This document shows positions 1 through 8,015 of a stretch of DNA of 64,000 nucleotides, in pieces (the first letter of the stretch is position 1; each line of letters starts with the position of its first letter). The stretch comes from Gordonibacter sp. 28C (GTDB lineage: Bacteria > Actinomycetota > Coriobacteriia > Coriobacteriales > Eggerthellaceae). Under the pieces are notes generated by a model, which was not told where the DNA came from, did not search any database, and saw nothing but the letters and a program-made list of their open reading frames with translations. The stretch is from assembly GCF_003339845.1 (NCBI RefSeq), contig NZ_PPTR01000008.1, forward strand, positions 62,001 through 126,000, in the 5' to 3' direction. Position numbers and translations under genes: made by a program.

Positions 1-750
1 GTGTACTCGCCGCTGTTCCTCATCGTGTTCGTGGAAACGGGCCTCGTGTTCTTCCCGTTCTTGCCGGGCGACTCGCTGCTGTTCGCGGCGGGCGTGTTCT
101 CGGCCGACGGCGGCGGCCTCAACGTTTGGGCCACGCTCATCGTGTTCTACGTGGCCGCCATACTGGGCAACACGTCGAACTACTGGATCGCACGGGTCTT
201 CGGCGCGCGCATCATCGATTCCGGCAAGGTGAAGGCGCTCACGCCCGAGCGCATGGCCAAGCTCGACCACTTCTTCGCCAAATACGGTGGGCTCACCATC
301 GTCATCACGCGCTTCATGCCGTTCTTTCGCACGTTCGCCCCGTTCATCGCGGGCACCGGCCACATGAACTTCGCGAAGTTCACGTTGTTCAACGTTATCG
401 GCGGCGTGTCGTGGGTGAGCCTGTTCGTGCTGGTGGGATACTTCTTCGGCGGCATTCCGCTCGTGCAGGACCACTTCGAGGTCATCGTGCTGGGCATCGT
501 GGCCGTGTCGGTGGCGCCGGCCATCGTGGGCGCCGTCAAGGCGGCCATGAGCTCGCGCAAAAAGAAGGCGGCCGACGGGCGCACCCAGGCGCAGGCCGAG
601 CTCGACGCGGAACTGGCCGAAGAGTTGGAACTGCGCGGCGCGCATACGGCGACGGCCGGGGAGCCGGCTTCCGGCAAGCACGCGGCTCCGGCGGCAGGCC
701 AGGAGGCGCCGCGCGGCGCGCATGCGAAGGCGGAGTCTGAAACGGAGTAG
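1..750 (+). CDS. DedA/SNARE-associated family membrane protein (5' partial)
   Basis: DedA-family integral membrane protein, a family implicated in flipping or transporting polyprenyl-phosphate or phospholipid carriers and in envelope homeostasis. The reading frame is open from the first base and enters at the family's conserved FLPGDSLLF segment. About 30-40 N-terminal residues are therefore missing, and the GTG at base 1 is probably an internal Val codon. Visible hallmarks are the GNTSNYWIARVFG segment and the RFMPFFRTFAPFIAG motif carrying the conserved Arg residues, followed by hydrophobic segments. The last 60 or so residues are Ala/Glu/Lys-rich and look like a disordered cytoplasmic tail. 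dnaX starts 20 bp after the stop. Family assignment is firm; the transported substrate is unknown. Confidence 0.88.
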   Translation: MYSPLFLIVFVETGLVFFPFLPGDSLLFAAGVFSADGGGLNVWATLIVFYVAAILGNTSNYWIARVFGARIIDSGKVKALTPERMAKLDHFFAKYGGLTIVITRFMPFFRTFAPFIAGTGHMNFAKFTLFNVIGGVSWVSLFVLVGYFFGGIPLVQDHFEVIVLGIVAVSVAPAIVGAVKAAMSSRKKKAADGRTQAQAELDAELAEELELRGAHTATAGEPASGKHAAPAAGQEAPRGAHAKAESETE

Positions 751-770
751 CAGGGAAGCGAGCATACGCG

Positions 771-3086
771 ATGGCAGAGGCACTTTACCGTAAATACCGG
801 CCGCAGATCTTCGAGGACGTCGTCGGCCAGGAGCACATAGAGCGCACCATCAAAAACGCGATCGAGCAGGACAAGGTGAGCCATGCCTACCTGTTCACGG
901 GCCCGCGCGGCACGGGCAAGACCACCACGGCGCGCCTGTTGGCGAAGGCGCTTCTGTGCGAGCACGGCCCCACGCCCGAGCCCGACGGCACGTGCGACGA
1001 CTGCGTGATGATAGCCAACGGCGAGCACCCCGACGTGTACGAGTTGGACGCCGCGTCGCGCACCGGCGTGGAGAACGTGCGCGAGGAGATCATCGGGCGC
1101 GTTCAGTTCGCTCCCACGCGCGGACGCTACAAGATCTACATCATCGACGAGGTCCACATGCTGTCGACGGCGGCGTTCAACGCGTTGCTGAAGACGCTCG
1201 AAGAGCCGCCGAGCCACGTGGTGTTCATCCTGGCCACCACCGACCCGCAGAAGGTTCCCGAGACCATCCACTCGCGCTGCCAGCGCTTCGACTTCCGGCG
1301 CATCTCGGCCGAGTCCATCGTGTCGCGGCTGGGCGCCATCTGCGTGGCCGAGGACGTGGAGTTCGAGGGCGAGGCGCTCGACCTCATCGCACATCGCTCG
1401 GAGGGCGGGCTGCGCAACGCGCTCACGTCGCTCGAGCAGCTCATCGCGTTCGGCGAGGGCAAGGTCACGCTGGAGGTGGCCGAGCGCTTGCTGGGCGGTT
1501 TGGACACGAACGATCTGGCCGAGATCATGCGCGCCATCGGCACGCGCGACGTGGCCACCTGCTTCCGTTGGACGGCGGACTACATCGAGACGGGCGCCGA
1601 CCTCGCGCAGTTCACCCGCGATCTGGCCGAGCACGTGCGCAACATGTACGTGCTGACGCTGGCGGGCGCCGACGTTGCCCTCGAGGTGAGCGACGCCACG
1701 CGGCGCGAGCTGGCGCTGGAAATGCAATGGTTCGGCGCCGATCGGCTCGCGCGTCTGCTGGGCGTGCTGGGCGACCTTTCCGCCGAACTCAAAACGTCCA
1801 CGAACCCCCGCTTGTCGTTCGAGATCGCGCTCACCCGCATGGTGCGCCCCGACTCCGACCTGACGCTCGAGGCGCTCGCCGAGCGCGTCGAGGCGCTGGA
1901 GAGCGGCCACTCGGCCGTCGCGCACGTTAGTTCCGCCGTCCTACCGGACGGCGGAACGGCCGACGCTGCGGCGCGCCCCGGCACCCGATCTGCGGCCGCT
2001 GGCGAAGGCTTGCGTACCGAAGTACGCGGCGCCTCCGCCATCGACCCCAGCTCGGGCACCGGGACGCCCCTCGCTGACGTTGGTGGACCTGCGGGTGGGC
2101 AAGAGCAACCCGCGGCGGGTGCCTTCGCCGGGGGTCAACCAGCGGCGAGTGCGCACGCGCCCCAGACGGATGCGCAATCTAGCTCCGATGTCGCGCAACC
2201 TGGCCCTGCGGCCGCGCAACCTGCTGCCGCTCCGGTGCAGCAGGCGAGCGCTCCGGCCGCGTCCCAGCCTGCCGCCGTGCAGGCCGCGTCCGTGGCCGGT
2301 GCGGGCTCCGCTCCTTCCGCGGAGCTCGCCGCGAGCCTGCAGAACCCCGCGGCCCTGCAGCGCATCTGGCAGGCCGCGCTCTCCACGCTCAAGAAGAACA
2401 AAGCCGCGTACGGCGTGCTGTTTCTGAACACGAAGGCCCTTTACCGAGCGGACAAGGGCCTGCTGGTCATAGAGTTCCCCGCCGAAAACTCGTTCGCGTT
2501 CAAGGCCGTGCAGAAGCCCGACGTGCAGGACGCCGTTCTGGCGGCGCTCGTGCAGGCGTGCGGCGCGGCGCTGCCGTTCACGTACGTTCAAGGGTCGGGC
2601 GCCGAGGTCGCCGCTCCCGCGGCCGCGACGGCTGCCGAAGCCGCGGTCCCCGCCGCGACGTTCTCGGCTCCCGCCGCGACCGCCGCCGCGCCGGCCCAGG
2701 CTTCGCCGGCTCCCGCGCAGCAGACGGCCCCGCAGCCGTCGACGCCTCCCAAACCCGATCCGGCGCCCCTCGACGCGTACGACCTGCCTCCGTACGACGA
2801 CGAGATCGTTCCGTACGACGATTACGATTCCCCTGCTCCCCCGAGCGGCGGGGCGGGTTCTGCGCCGGCTCCTTCCGGGGCCGGCGGGTCTGCAAGCTCC
2901 CTGCGGCAGCCGTCGACCGCGCCCGAGCCCTCGGCCTCCGCGCAGCCCGGCCTGCCGCCCGAGCCCGACGCCCGCACGTCGCCTTCCGTGGATGCGATGG
3001 CGCCCGTGCAGTCGCCCGACGAGCTGGAGGCCATCCTGGCGGCCGGCTTCGGCGATGGCGTGATCGTGGAAGAAGTGAGAGAATAG
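771..3086 (+). CDS. dnaX: DNA polymerase III gamma/tau subunit
   Basis: Clamp-loader ATPase of the replicative polymerase. The start MAEALYRKYRP is the typical dnaX N-terminus. Walker A is GPRGTGKTT at residues 44-52, a zinc-binding Cys cluster follows (CEHGP...CDDC), then Walker B IIDEVHML and the AAA+ sensor region. Residues from about 370 to 510 and 610 to 740 are Ala/Pro/Gln-rich low-complexity linkers around a folded C-terminal segment near 510-600, as expected for a tau-type protein of 771 aa. The linker region explains the long overlapping reading frames on the other strand. It precedes ybaB and recR in the conserved dnaX-ybaB-recR order. I did not find a convincing internal frameshift site that would yield a short gamma form. 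Confidence 0.97.
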   Translation: MAEALYRKYRPQIFEDVVGQEHIERTIKNAIEQDKVSHAYLFTGPRGTGKTTTARLLAKALLCEHGPTPEPDGTCDDCVMIANGEHPDVYELDAASRTGVENVREEIIGRVQFAPTRGRYKIYIIDEVHMLSTAAFNALLKTLEEPPSHVVFILATTDPQKVPETIHSRCQRFDFRRISAESIVSRLGAICVAEDVEFEGEALDLIAHRSEGGLRNALTSLEQLIAFGEGKVTLEVAERLLGGLDTNDLAEIMRAIGTRDVATCFRWTADYIETGADLAQFTRDLAEHVRNMYVLTLAGADVALEVSDATRRELALEMQWFGADRLARLLGVLGDLSAELKTSTNPRLSFEIALTRMVRPDSDLTLEALAERVEALESGHSAVAHVSSAVLPDGGTADAAARPGTRSAAAGEGLRTEVRGASAIDPSSGTGTPLADVGGPAGGQEQPAAGAFAGGQPAASAHAPQTDAQSSSDVAQPGPAAAQPAAAPVQQASAPAASQPAAVQAASVAGAGSAPSAELAASLQNPAALQRIWQAALSTLKKNKAAYGVLFLNTKALYRADKGLLVIEFPAENSFAFKAVQKPDVQDAVLAALVQACGAALPFTYVQGSGAEVAAPAAATAAEAAVPAATFSAPAATAAAPAQASPAPAQQTAPQPSTPPKPDPAPLDAYDLPPYDDEIVPYDDYDSPAPPSGGAGSAPAPSGAGGSASSLRQPSTAPEPSASAQPGLPPEPDARTSPSVDAMAPVQSPDELEAILAAGFGDGVIVEEVRE

Positions 3087-3150
3087 CGCGAGGAAACGAC
3101 CGCGGCAAGCAAGCGGTATCCGATAGACGAAGATCAGATAGGAGACGACG

Positions 3151-3498
3151 ATGTCGAAGCGAGGCGGGTTCCCCGGAGGCGGCGGCATGGGCAACATGGG
3201 CGCCATGATGAAGCAGGCCCAGAAGATGCAGGCCGATTTGGCCAAAGCCCAGGAAGAGATCAAGGACATGGAGTTCGAGGCCACGGCCGGCGGCGGCATG
3301 GTGAAGGCGGTGGCCACGGGCGACATGGCCATCAAGAGCATAACCATCGACCCCGAGGCCGTGGACCCGGAGGACGTGGACCTGCTGCAGGACATGGTGC
3401 TCGCGGCGGTGAACGAGGCCCTGCGCGGCATGTCCGACGTGAGCGCCCAGCGTCTGAATTCCGTAACCGGCGGTATGAACATTCCCGGCTTGATGTAG
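3151..3498 (+). CDS. ybaB: YbaB/EbfC family nucleoid-associated protein
   Basis: Small DNA-binding, nucleoid-associated protein of 115 aa, the usual length for the family. The N-terminus is Gly/Met-rich, followed by a helix (MKQAQKMQADLAKAQEEI), the conserved FEATAGGGMVKAV strand and a C-terminal helix ending in a short tail. AGGAGA lies 7 nt before the ATG. Its place between dnaX and recR is one of the most conserved bacterial gene neighbourhoods and suggests a role linked to replication or repair. The exact molecular function of the family is still not well defined. Confidence 0.95.
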   Translation: MSKRGGFPGGGGMGNMGAMMKQAQKMQADLAKAQEEIKDMEFEATAGGGMVKAVATGDMAIKSITIDPEAVDPEDVDLLQDMVLAAVNEALRGMSDVSAQRLNSVTGGMNIPGLM

Positions 3499-3513
3499 GT
3501 TCGGGCAGAGACC

Positions 3514-4110
3514 GTGTACGCAGCGCCGTCCATCCAGAAGCTTCTCGACGAGTTGGAGCGCCTGCCCGGCATCGGCCCGAAGTCGGCGCAGCGCATCGCC
3601 TACTGGATCCTCAACACCGATAGGGCCACGGCGCTGCGTTTGTCCGAGGCCATCGCCGAGGTGAAGGACCAGGTGCATTTCTGCAAGCGGTGCTTCAACT
3701 ACGCCGAGGAGGCCCTGTGCGACATCTGCCGGTCTTCCAAGCGCGACGCGAGCATCATCTGCGTGGTCAGCGAGCCTCGCGACATCCCGCCCATCGAGCG
3801 CACGGCCGTGTTCTCGGGCGTGTACCACGTTCTGGGCGGGGCGCTGTCGCCCATGGAGGGCGTCGGCCCCGACGACCTGCGCATCGCCGAGCTTATGAAG
3901 CGCCTGGCGTCGGGCGAGGTGCAGGAAGTGGTGCTGGCCACGAACCCCAACGTGGAGGGCGAGACGACGGCCGCCTACCTGGCGCGCCTCATCAAGCCGC
4001 TCGGCGTGAGCGTCACGCGTCCCGCCAGCGGCCTTCCGGTGGGCGGCGATCTGGAATTCGCCGACGAGGTGACGCTCGGCCGCGCCATCGAAGCGCGTCG
4101 GCCGCTGTAG
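3514..4110 (+). CDS. recR: recombination mediator protein RecR
   Basis: RecR works with RecO (and RecF) to load RecA on gapped DNA. The 198-aa product has the expected order: N-terminal helix-hairpin-helix ([20 protein letters not shown]), the four-Cys zinc finger ([18 protein letters not shown]), then the Toprim domain with VVSEPRDI, and a C-terminal part ending in an Arg-rich tail. The start is GTG at 3514 ([14 protein letters not shown]), 15 nt after the ybaB stop, so the two are probably cotranscribed with dnaX. Several strong hairpins follow the stop and probably end the operon. Confidence 0.96.
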   Translation: MYAAPSIQKLLDELERLPGIGPKSAQRIAYWILNTDRATALRLSEAIAEVKDQVHFCKRCFNYAEEALCDICRSSKRDASIICVVSEPRDIPPIERTAVFSGVYHVLGGALSPMEGVGPDDLRIAELMKRLASGEVQEVVLATNPNVEGETTAAYLARLIKPLGVSVTRPASGLPVGGDLEFADEVTLGRAIEARRPL

Positions 4111-4155
4111 AGCGGGGCCGGGAGCCGCAAATCAGCGTTTTCGGCGGCCTCCCTT

Positions 4156-4182
4156 TAGGGCAAGGGCTCAGCCCTTGCCCTA
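4156..4182. repeat. perfect 12-bp inverted repeat downstream of recR
   Basis: A 12-bp perfect stem (TAGGGCAAGGGC and its complement) with a TCA loop. No T-tract follows, so it is not a simple intrinsic terminator and may be a REP-like palindrome. It resembles the AGGGC-type palindrome at 13539-13591. Confidence 0.6.
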
Positions 4183-4223
4183 GGAGACCGGCGCAGCAGC
4201 GCTCCGTTCCCCTTCGAGAAGGC

Positions 4224-4257
4224 AAGAGGCCGCCGCGCTTTCGCGCGGCGGCCTCTT
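4224..4257. terminator. GC-rich hairpin, likely end of the dnaX-ybaB-recR operon
   Basis: A 15-bp perfect stem (AAGAGGCCGCCGCGC) closes a TTTC loop. It is the strongest hairpin in the 381-bp gap between recR and the next gene. The tail is not a clean U-run, so the terminator role is inferred from strength and position. Confidence 0.6.
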
Positions 4258-4275
4258 CGCACCCAAGAAAAGACA

Positions 4276-4353
4276 AAGGGTTCTGCCCCCTCCAAAAAAC
4301 AGAACCCTTATCTTTACCGAAGCAACTAAGCCTCTGTAAATGCAGTGCTTAGT
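4276..4353. repeat. two further stem-loops in the recR-mobAB gap
   Basis: The first hairpin is AAGGGTTCTG/CAGAACCCTT (4276-4309, 14-nt loop), followed by a short ATCTTT tail. The second is ACTAAGC/GCTTAGT (4325-4353). Together with the two upstream palindromes they give four stem-loops in about 200 bp. No coding region is visible in this gap. Confidence 0.5.
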
Positions 4354-4460
4354 ATACCACCCTCCTCCACAAAATCACAACACTTTTTTTCGGCGAAAGA
4401 ACCCTCGAGCGTCGGGTGCGCCTCTGCTGCTCATACGTGAGGGGCGCAGCCGACGCGCCA

Positions 4461-4469
4461 TGCTATACT
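4461..4469 (+). promoter_or_regulatory. extended -10 promoter of mobAB
   Basis: TGCTATACT, an extended -10 element. It places transcription start around 4476, after the ATG at 4471, and therefore argues for the ATG at 4492 as translation start. The same word precedes the genes at 9519 and 12175. Confidence 0.6.
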
Positions 4470-4491
4470 TATGCGCCGAAAGGACGAGTGC

Positions 4492-5838
4492 ATGAACATG
4501 GTGAACATTCCAAGCCCGGCCCTGGCTATCGTGGGCCGCCACAATTCAGGCAAGACCACGCTCATCGAGCAGCTCATCGCCGAGCTGGTGTCGCGCGGCC
4601 ACGACGTGGGCAGCGTGAAGCACCACAGCCACGTGGGCTTCGATATCGACTACCCCGGCAAGGACTCGTACCGCCATCGCGCCGCCGGCGCGAGCGAGAC
4701 GGTCATCGCCGCTCCGGGGCAGATCGCCCGCATCAAGTCGGTGGAGGGCGAGGTGGAGTGCTCCGACATCGTGCGCAGCATGTACGGCCACGACATCGTC
4801 ATCGTGGAGGGCTACCGCAAGAGCGGCCTGCCCACCATCGAGATCATGCGCTCCGGCAACGAAGCCGATTCCCGCGTGGCCGACGTGTTCGCCGAGGGCG
4901 CGCGGCGCGGTTGGCCCCTGGGCACCGATTTCACGCAGTTCACGCGCGGCACCGTCCCGCCGGCCGACGACGAGGAGGCGCGGGCGGTTCTGAGCCAGAC
5001 GGGAGGGGACGGCGAATCGGCGGCCGAGGGCTCGCACTTCAAAGTGCAGCACCCCGACCATGTTGACATCTCCAACAAACTGCCCACGTCCGACACGGTG
5101 GCGGTGGCAACCGACATCGAGGAGGCCATCCACGCCGCAGAGCTGTACAACGTGCCGGCGTTCGACCTGACCGATATTCCGGGCCTCGCCGACTTCGTGG
5201 AGCAGCACTACGTGCGGCCGCGCGTCACCGTGGTTATCCAGGCGGGCGGCGAGAGCCGGCGCATGGGCCGCAGCAAGGCAACCGTGCCGTTCGCGGGACG
5301 TCCGCTCATATCCCGCCTGGTGGAGCGTTTGGCGCCCGTGTCCGACGATCTCGTCATCACGACGAACGAGCCGGACAACCTGGCGTTCCTCCATGGGGAG
5401 TTCCCGCAGTACCGCATCCAGCTCGTGTGCGACGCGTTCGACTTCCGCGGCGCGCTGCCGGGCCTCTACACGGCCATGCAGGCCGCCCGCAACCCCTACG
5501 TGGCCGTGGTGGCGTGCGACATGGTGTTCGCGTCGGGGTCGCTCGTGGTGGCGGAAGCCCTTGCCATGAACGAGTCGGGGGCCGACGTGGTGGTGCCCGT
5601 GAACAAGCACGGCTTCGAGCCGTTCCACGCCATGTACCGCCGGATGGCCTGCCTGCCCGCCGTGCGCCGCGCGCTCGACCGGGGCGAGAAGCGCGCCCAG
5701 GCGTTCTTCGACGACGTGAAGGTGCTGGAGTTCCCGCAGAGCAAAGTGCTGGAGGCAGAGCCCATGGGCGGCTGCTTCATCAACGCGAACACCCCCGACG
5801 AGCTGCACGCGCTCGAGGAGTCGTTCCTGGAAGGATAG
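4492..5838 (+). CDS. mobAB: MobB-MobA fusion, molybdopterin guanine dinucleotide biosynthesis
   Basis: One chain joins a MobB GTPase-like adapter and a MobA guanylyltransferase, which converts Mo-molybdopterin plus GTP to the guanine dinucleotide cofactor used by DMSO-reductase-family enzymes. The N-terminal part has Walker A GRHNSGKTTLIEQL and the MobB motif VGSVKHHSH. The C-terminal half starts near residue 240 with the nucleotidyltransferase signature QAGGESRRMGRSKA, then TNEPDN and VACDMVFAS. ATG 4492 is preferred over ATG 4471 because AAAGGAC precedes it and the -10 box lies just before 4471. The following Fe-S gene starts 2 nt after the stop. The enzyme fits the molybdoenzyme at 17073-19325. 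Confidence 0.93.
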   Translation: MNMVNIPSPALAIVGRHNSGKTTLIEQLIAELVSRGHDVGSVKHHSHVGFDIDYPGKDSYRHRAAGASETVIAAPGQIARIKSVEGEVECSDIVRSMYGHDIVIVEGYRKSGLPTIEIMRSGNEADSRVADVFAEGARRGWPLGTDFTQFTRGTVPPADDEEARAVLSQTGGDGESAAEGSHFKVQHPDHVDISNKLPTSDTVAVATDIEEAIHAAELYNVPAFDLTDIPGLADFVEQHYVRPRVTVVIQAGGESRRMGRSKATVPFAGRPLISRLVERLAPVSDDLVITTNEPDNLAFLHGEFPQYRIQLVCDAFDFRGALPGLYTAMQAARNPYVAVVACDMVFASGSLVVAEALAMNESGADVVVPVNKHGFEPFHAMYRRMACLPAVRRALDRGEKRAQAFFDDVKVLEFPQSKVLEAEPMGGCFINANTPDELHALEESFLEG

Positions 5839-5840
5839 GC

Positions 5841-6989
5841 ATGCCCAACCTTGTCGATATCGTGGAAGTGGCCGAGGCTCTGGAGAGCAAGGCCGTTTTC
5901 CTGGCCCCCGATCGTTGCACGGTGGTGCGCAACCGCCATTCGTCGTGCCGGAAATGCTCCGACGCATGCCCCACGGACGCCGTGGGCGCGGTGGACAACG
6001 TGCTCTCGCTGGACAACGAGCTGTGCGTGGCCTGCGGAGCGTGCACGGTCGTGTGCCCCACCGAGGCGCTGATCCCGCTGCGTCCGCTCGACGAGGACCT
6101 GGCGGAAGCCGTGGCCAACGCCGTGGTGGCCTCCGAAGGACGCGCCGTGTTCGCGTGCGCGCGCATCGCGTCGAAGCACAAGGGCGACCCGTCGAAGTTC
6201 GCAGCGGTCCCGTGCCTCGCGCGCATGGAGGAAAGCGTGCTGCTTGAGCTGGCCTCCCGCGACGTGCGCGACATCTTGCTGGTGGACGGCACGTGCGCCA
6301 CGTGCAAATTCCGAGCGAACGTGCCCGGCATCGACGCCACCGTGGCCTCGGCGAACCAGCTGCTGGCGGCCCAAGGGTCGGACATCCGCGTAGAGCGCGC
6401 CTCGGAATTCCCCGACGACGTGCTTCTGGAGGACCAGCGCAGCCTGCTCGGCGCCTCGCGCCGCGGCTTCTTCTCGCAGGCCAAGGGCACCGCCCTGACC
6501 GCAGCCGAGAAGACCGTGGAGGTTGCCTTCATCAAGAAGGGCGGCGCGGCGGGCCCAACGCTCCGCGAGCGGTTGCGCATGTCCGATGCCGGCACGTTGC
6601 CGCAGTTCAATCCCGTGCGGCGCATGCACGTGCTCGACGCCATGGACAGCCTGGGGCCGTCGGTGGTGCCCGAGGTGGACACCCGCCTGTTCGGCAGCGT
6701 GCAGGTGGACGCGGAGGCCTGTTCGTCGTGCGGCATGTGCGCGGTGTTCTGCCCCACGGGCGCGCTCAAGAAGAGCGACCTGGTTCCCGAGGAAGGGGAG
6801 GGCAGCTTCCTGGAGTTCTCGGCGTCCGACTGCGTGCAGTGCAACCTGTGCGCCGACGCCTGCTTGAAGAGCTGCCTGGAAGTGAGCCCCGTCGTGTCCA
6901 CCGACGAGCTGTTCGACTTCGAGCCGCGCCTCATCCACCTGCCGAACCCGCCCGCGCGCCCCGGCATCCTGTCCAGCCTGAAGCGCTAG
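5841..6989 (+). CDS. multi-cluster 4Fe-4S protein with MvhD-like central part
   Basis: A 382-aa predicted electron carrier. Near the N-terminus are two ferredoxin-type Cys sets (C26/C36/C39/C43 and C62/C65/C68/C72). A central section with VPCLARMEESVLLELA and CATCKF recalls the MvhD/hydrogenase delta domain that links ferredoxin modules to heterodisulfide-reductase-type complexes. Two more 4Fe-4S motifs follow (CSSCGMCAVFCP and CVQCNLCADAC). No signal peptide or membrane segment is visible, so it should be cytoplasmic. ATG 5841 lies 2 nt after the mobAB stop, so the two are very likely coexpressed, suggesting a part in molybdoenzyme maturation or electron supply. The partner enzyme is unknown. 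Confidence 0.8.
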   Translation: MPNLVDIVEVAEALESKAVFLAPDRCTVVRNRHSSCRKCSDACPTDAVGAVDNVLSLDNELCVACGACTVVCPTEALIPLRPLDEDLAEAVANAVVASEGRAVFACARIASKHKGDPSKFAAVPCLARMEESVLLELASRDVRDILLVDGTCATCKFRANVPGIDATVASANQLLAAQGSDIRVERASEFPDDVLLEDQRSLLGASRRGFFSQAKGTALTAAEKTVEVAFIKKGGAAGPTLRERLRMSDAGTLPQFNPVRRMHVLDAMDSLGPSVVPEVDTRLFGSVQVDAEACSSCGMCAVFCPTGALKKSDLVPEEGEGSFLEFSASDCVQCNLCADACLKSCLEVSPVVSTDELFDFEPRLIHLPNPPARPGILSSLKR

Positions 6990-7114
6990 GGGCGGTGGGC
7001 GCTACGAGGGAGCGTTCTGGAAGCTTGCCGAAAAGAACCGACCCTCGTGCGCGATGTCCTTTCAAGACGCGGCCGGAGACGCGGCCGGCGGCTGCAAGGA
7101 TTTCCGCCTCCGAT

Positions 7115-7275
7115 GCACAAAAAGTGGCGACGTTCGACGATGAGACGCCCCTAACAAGACCCGTGGAATGACAGCCGGAAAGGCTTCACATCGCTGACCT
7201 GGCGGTTCGTTTCGGCGGACTGCGAGCCTGCCGGTTTGCGAATCGGGAAAAGTCGGACGTCGGCACTTTTTGTGC
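7115..7275. repeat. long inverted-repeat element, copy A
   Basis: The left arm (7115-7137) starts GCACAAAAAGTGGCGACG and the right arm (7253-7275) is its near-complement ending CTTTTTGTGC. The arms pair over 23 nt with one mismatch and one G-T wobble around about 115 nt of unrelated sequence. It is the least perfect of three copies (others at 24382 and 32200). It sits in the 441-bp gap 6990-7430, just upstream of the Rrf2 promoter; no gene is visible in that gap. Confidence 0.75.
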
Positions 7276-7350
7276 AAAATCGGTCCGTTTCCATGCTGAA
7301 CGGGGGCCGGCGCGGCCGTGTTTGTGCATTTCCTGAACTGTACCTTTCTT

Positions 7351-7372
7351 TTATACAGAATATACTGTATAA
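7351..7372 (+). promoter_or_regulatory. palindromic operator in the Rrf2 gene promoter
   Basis: TTATACAG-N6-CTGTATAA is a perfect 8+8 dyad that also contains -10-like TATACT. It lies about 60 bp before the Rrf2 start. Rrf2 proteins bind such AT-rich dyads as dimers, so autoregulation is the simplest reading. Confidence 0.65.
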
Positions 7373-7430
7373 GTAACAGAAACAGTTGAAGCGAAGGCCC
7401 GGCGGTGTCGGGTCGGTGCGAAAGCGGGCG

Positions 7431-7874
7431 ATGGGAATGAACAGCGATTTCATAGTGGCGGTGCATGCCTTGGTGTTCCTGAACCACAAGCAGGGCGTCG
7501 TGTCGAGCGAGGCGCTGGCGGAGAACGTGTGCACCAATGCGGCGCGCGTGCGCAAGATCATGGCGCCGCTCAAGCGCGCCGGATTCGTCGAAACGCGGGA
7601 GGGCAACGAGGGCGGCTACCGGTTCGCCGGCGACGCGGCCCGAACCGATTTGGCCTCCGTCGCCGAGGCGCTGGACGTGCGCTTCGTGGAGGCTCGATGG
7701 CATAGCGGCGATGCCGACAAGGAGTGCCTGGTCGCCTCGGGCATGGCCGGCATCATGGACGACATCTTCGCCGATTTGGACGCCGGGTGCCGCGAGCGTT
7801 TGAGCCAGATCACGGTCGGTTCCATCGACAGGCGCATTTTCGGCGACGGGGCGGGCGCGCCGAAGTCTGCGTAG
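7431..7874 (+). CDS. Rrf2 family transcriptional regulator
   Basis: A 147-aa winged-helix repressor of the Rrf2 family. The N-terminal SDFIVAVHALVFLNH helix, the recognition segment (TNAARVRKIMAPLKRAGFV) and the wing (EGNEGGYRFA) are all visible. IscR-type members bind a cluster through three close Cys residues; here only isolated Cys residues occur (KECLVAS and DAGCRER), so a canonical IscR cluster site is absent. ATG 7431 (or 7437) is preferred over a TTG at 7386, which lacks a ribosome binding site. The operator palindrome upstream suggests autoregulation. The CcdA-TlpA gene 141 bp downstream is a plausible further target. Confidence 0.85.
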   Translation: MGMNSDFIVAVHALVFLNHKQGVVSSEALAENVCTNAARVRKIMAPLKRAGFVETREGNEGGYRFAGDAARTDLASVAEALDVRFVEARWHSGDADKECLVASGMAGIMDDIFADLDAGCRERLSQITVGSIDRRIFGDGAGAPKSA

Positions 7875-8015
7875 CCCGGCCTCGGGCAATCGAACTCTGG
7901 GACGGCTGTCCGGCCGTTCCGTCTGATGGGGCGGCCATGGGCGCGTCCCTGCTTCGCCCTTCTCTTTTCCGCGATCGGCGCGCCAACGCGTCGACGACGA
8001 CCGCTAGGAGCAACC

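Noticed and set aside
180-1925. Very long open frames opposite real genes, such as the one opposite the DedA and dnaX genes
   Set aside because: They are Arg/His/Ala-rich by-products of high-GC codon bias, overlap well-supported genes, and lack ribosome binding sites and family motifs.
771-3086. Programmed frameshift in dnaX producing a short gamma subunit
   Set aside because: No A-rich slippery heptamer with a following stem-loop and early alternative-frame stop was seen; the linker is GC-rich Ala/Pro coding.
4111-4470. SRP RNA (ffs) near the dnaX-recR operon
   Set aside because: The region is full of hairpins, but the conserved GGAAGCAGCC-type tetraloop and asymmetric loop motifs of SRP RNA are absent.
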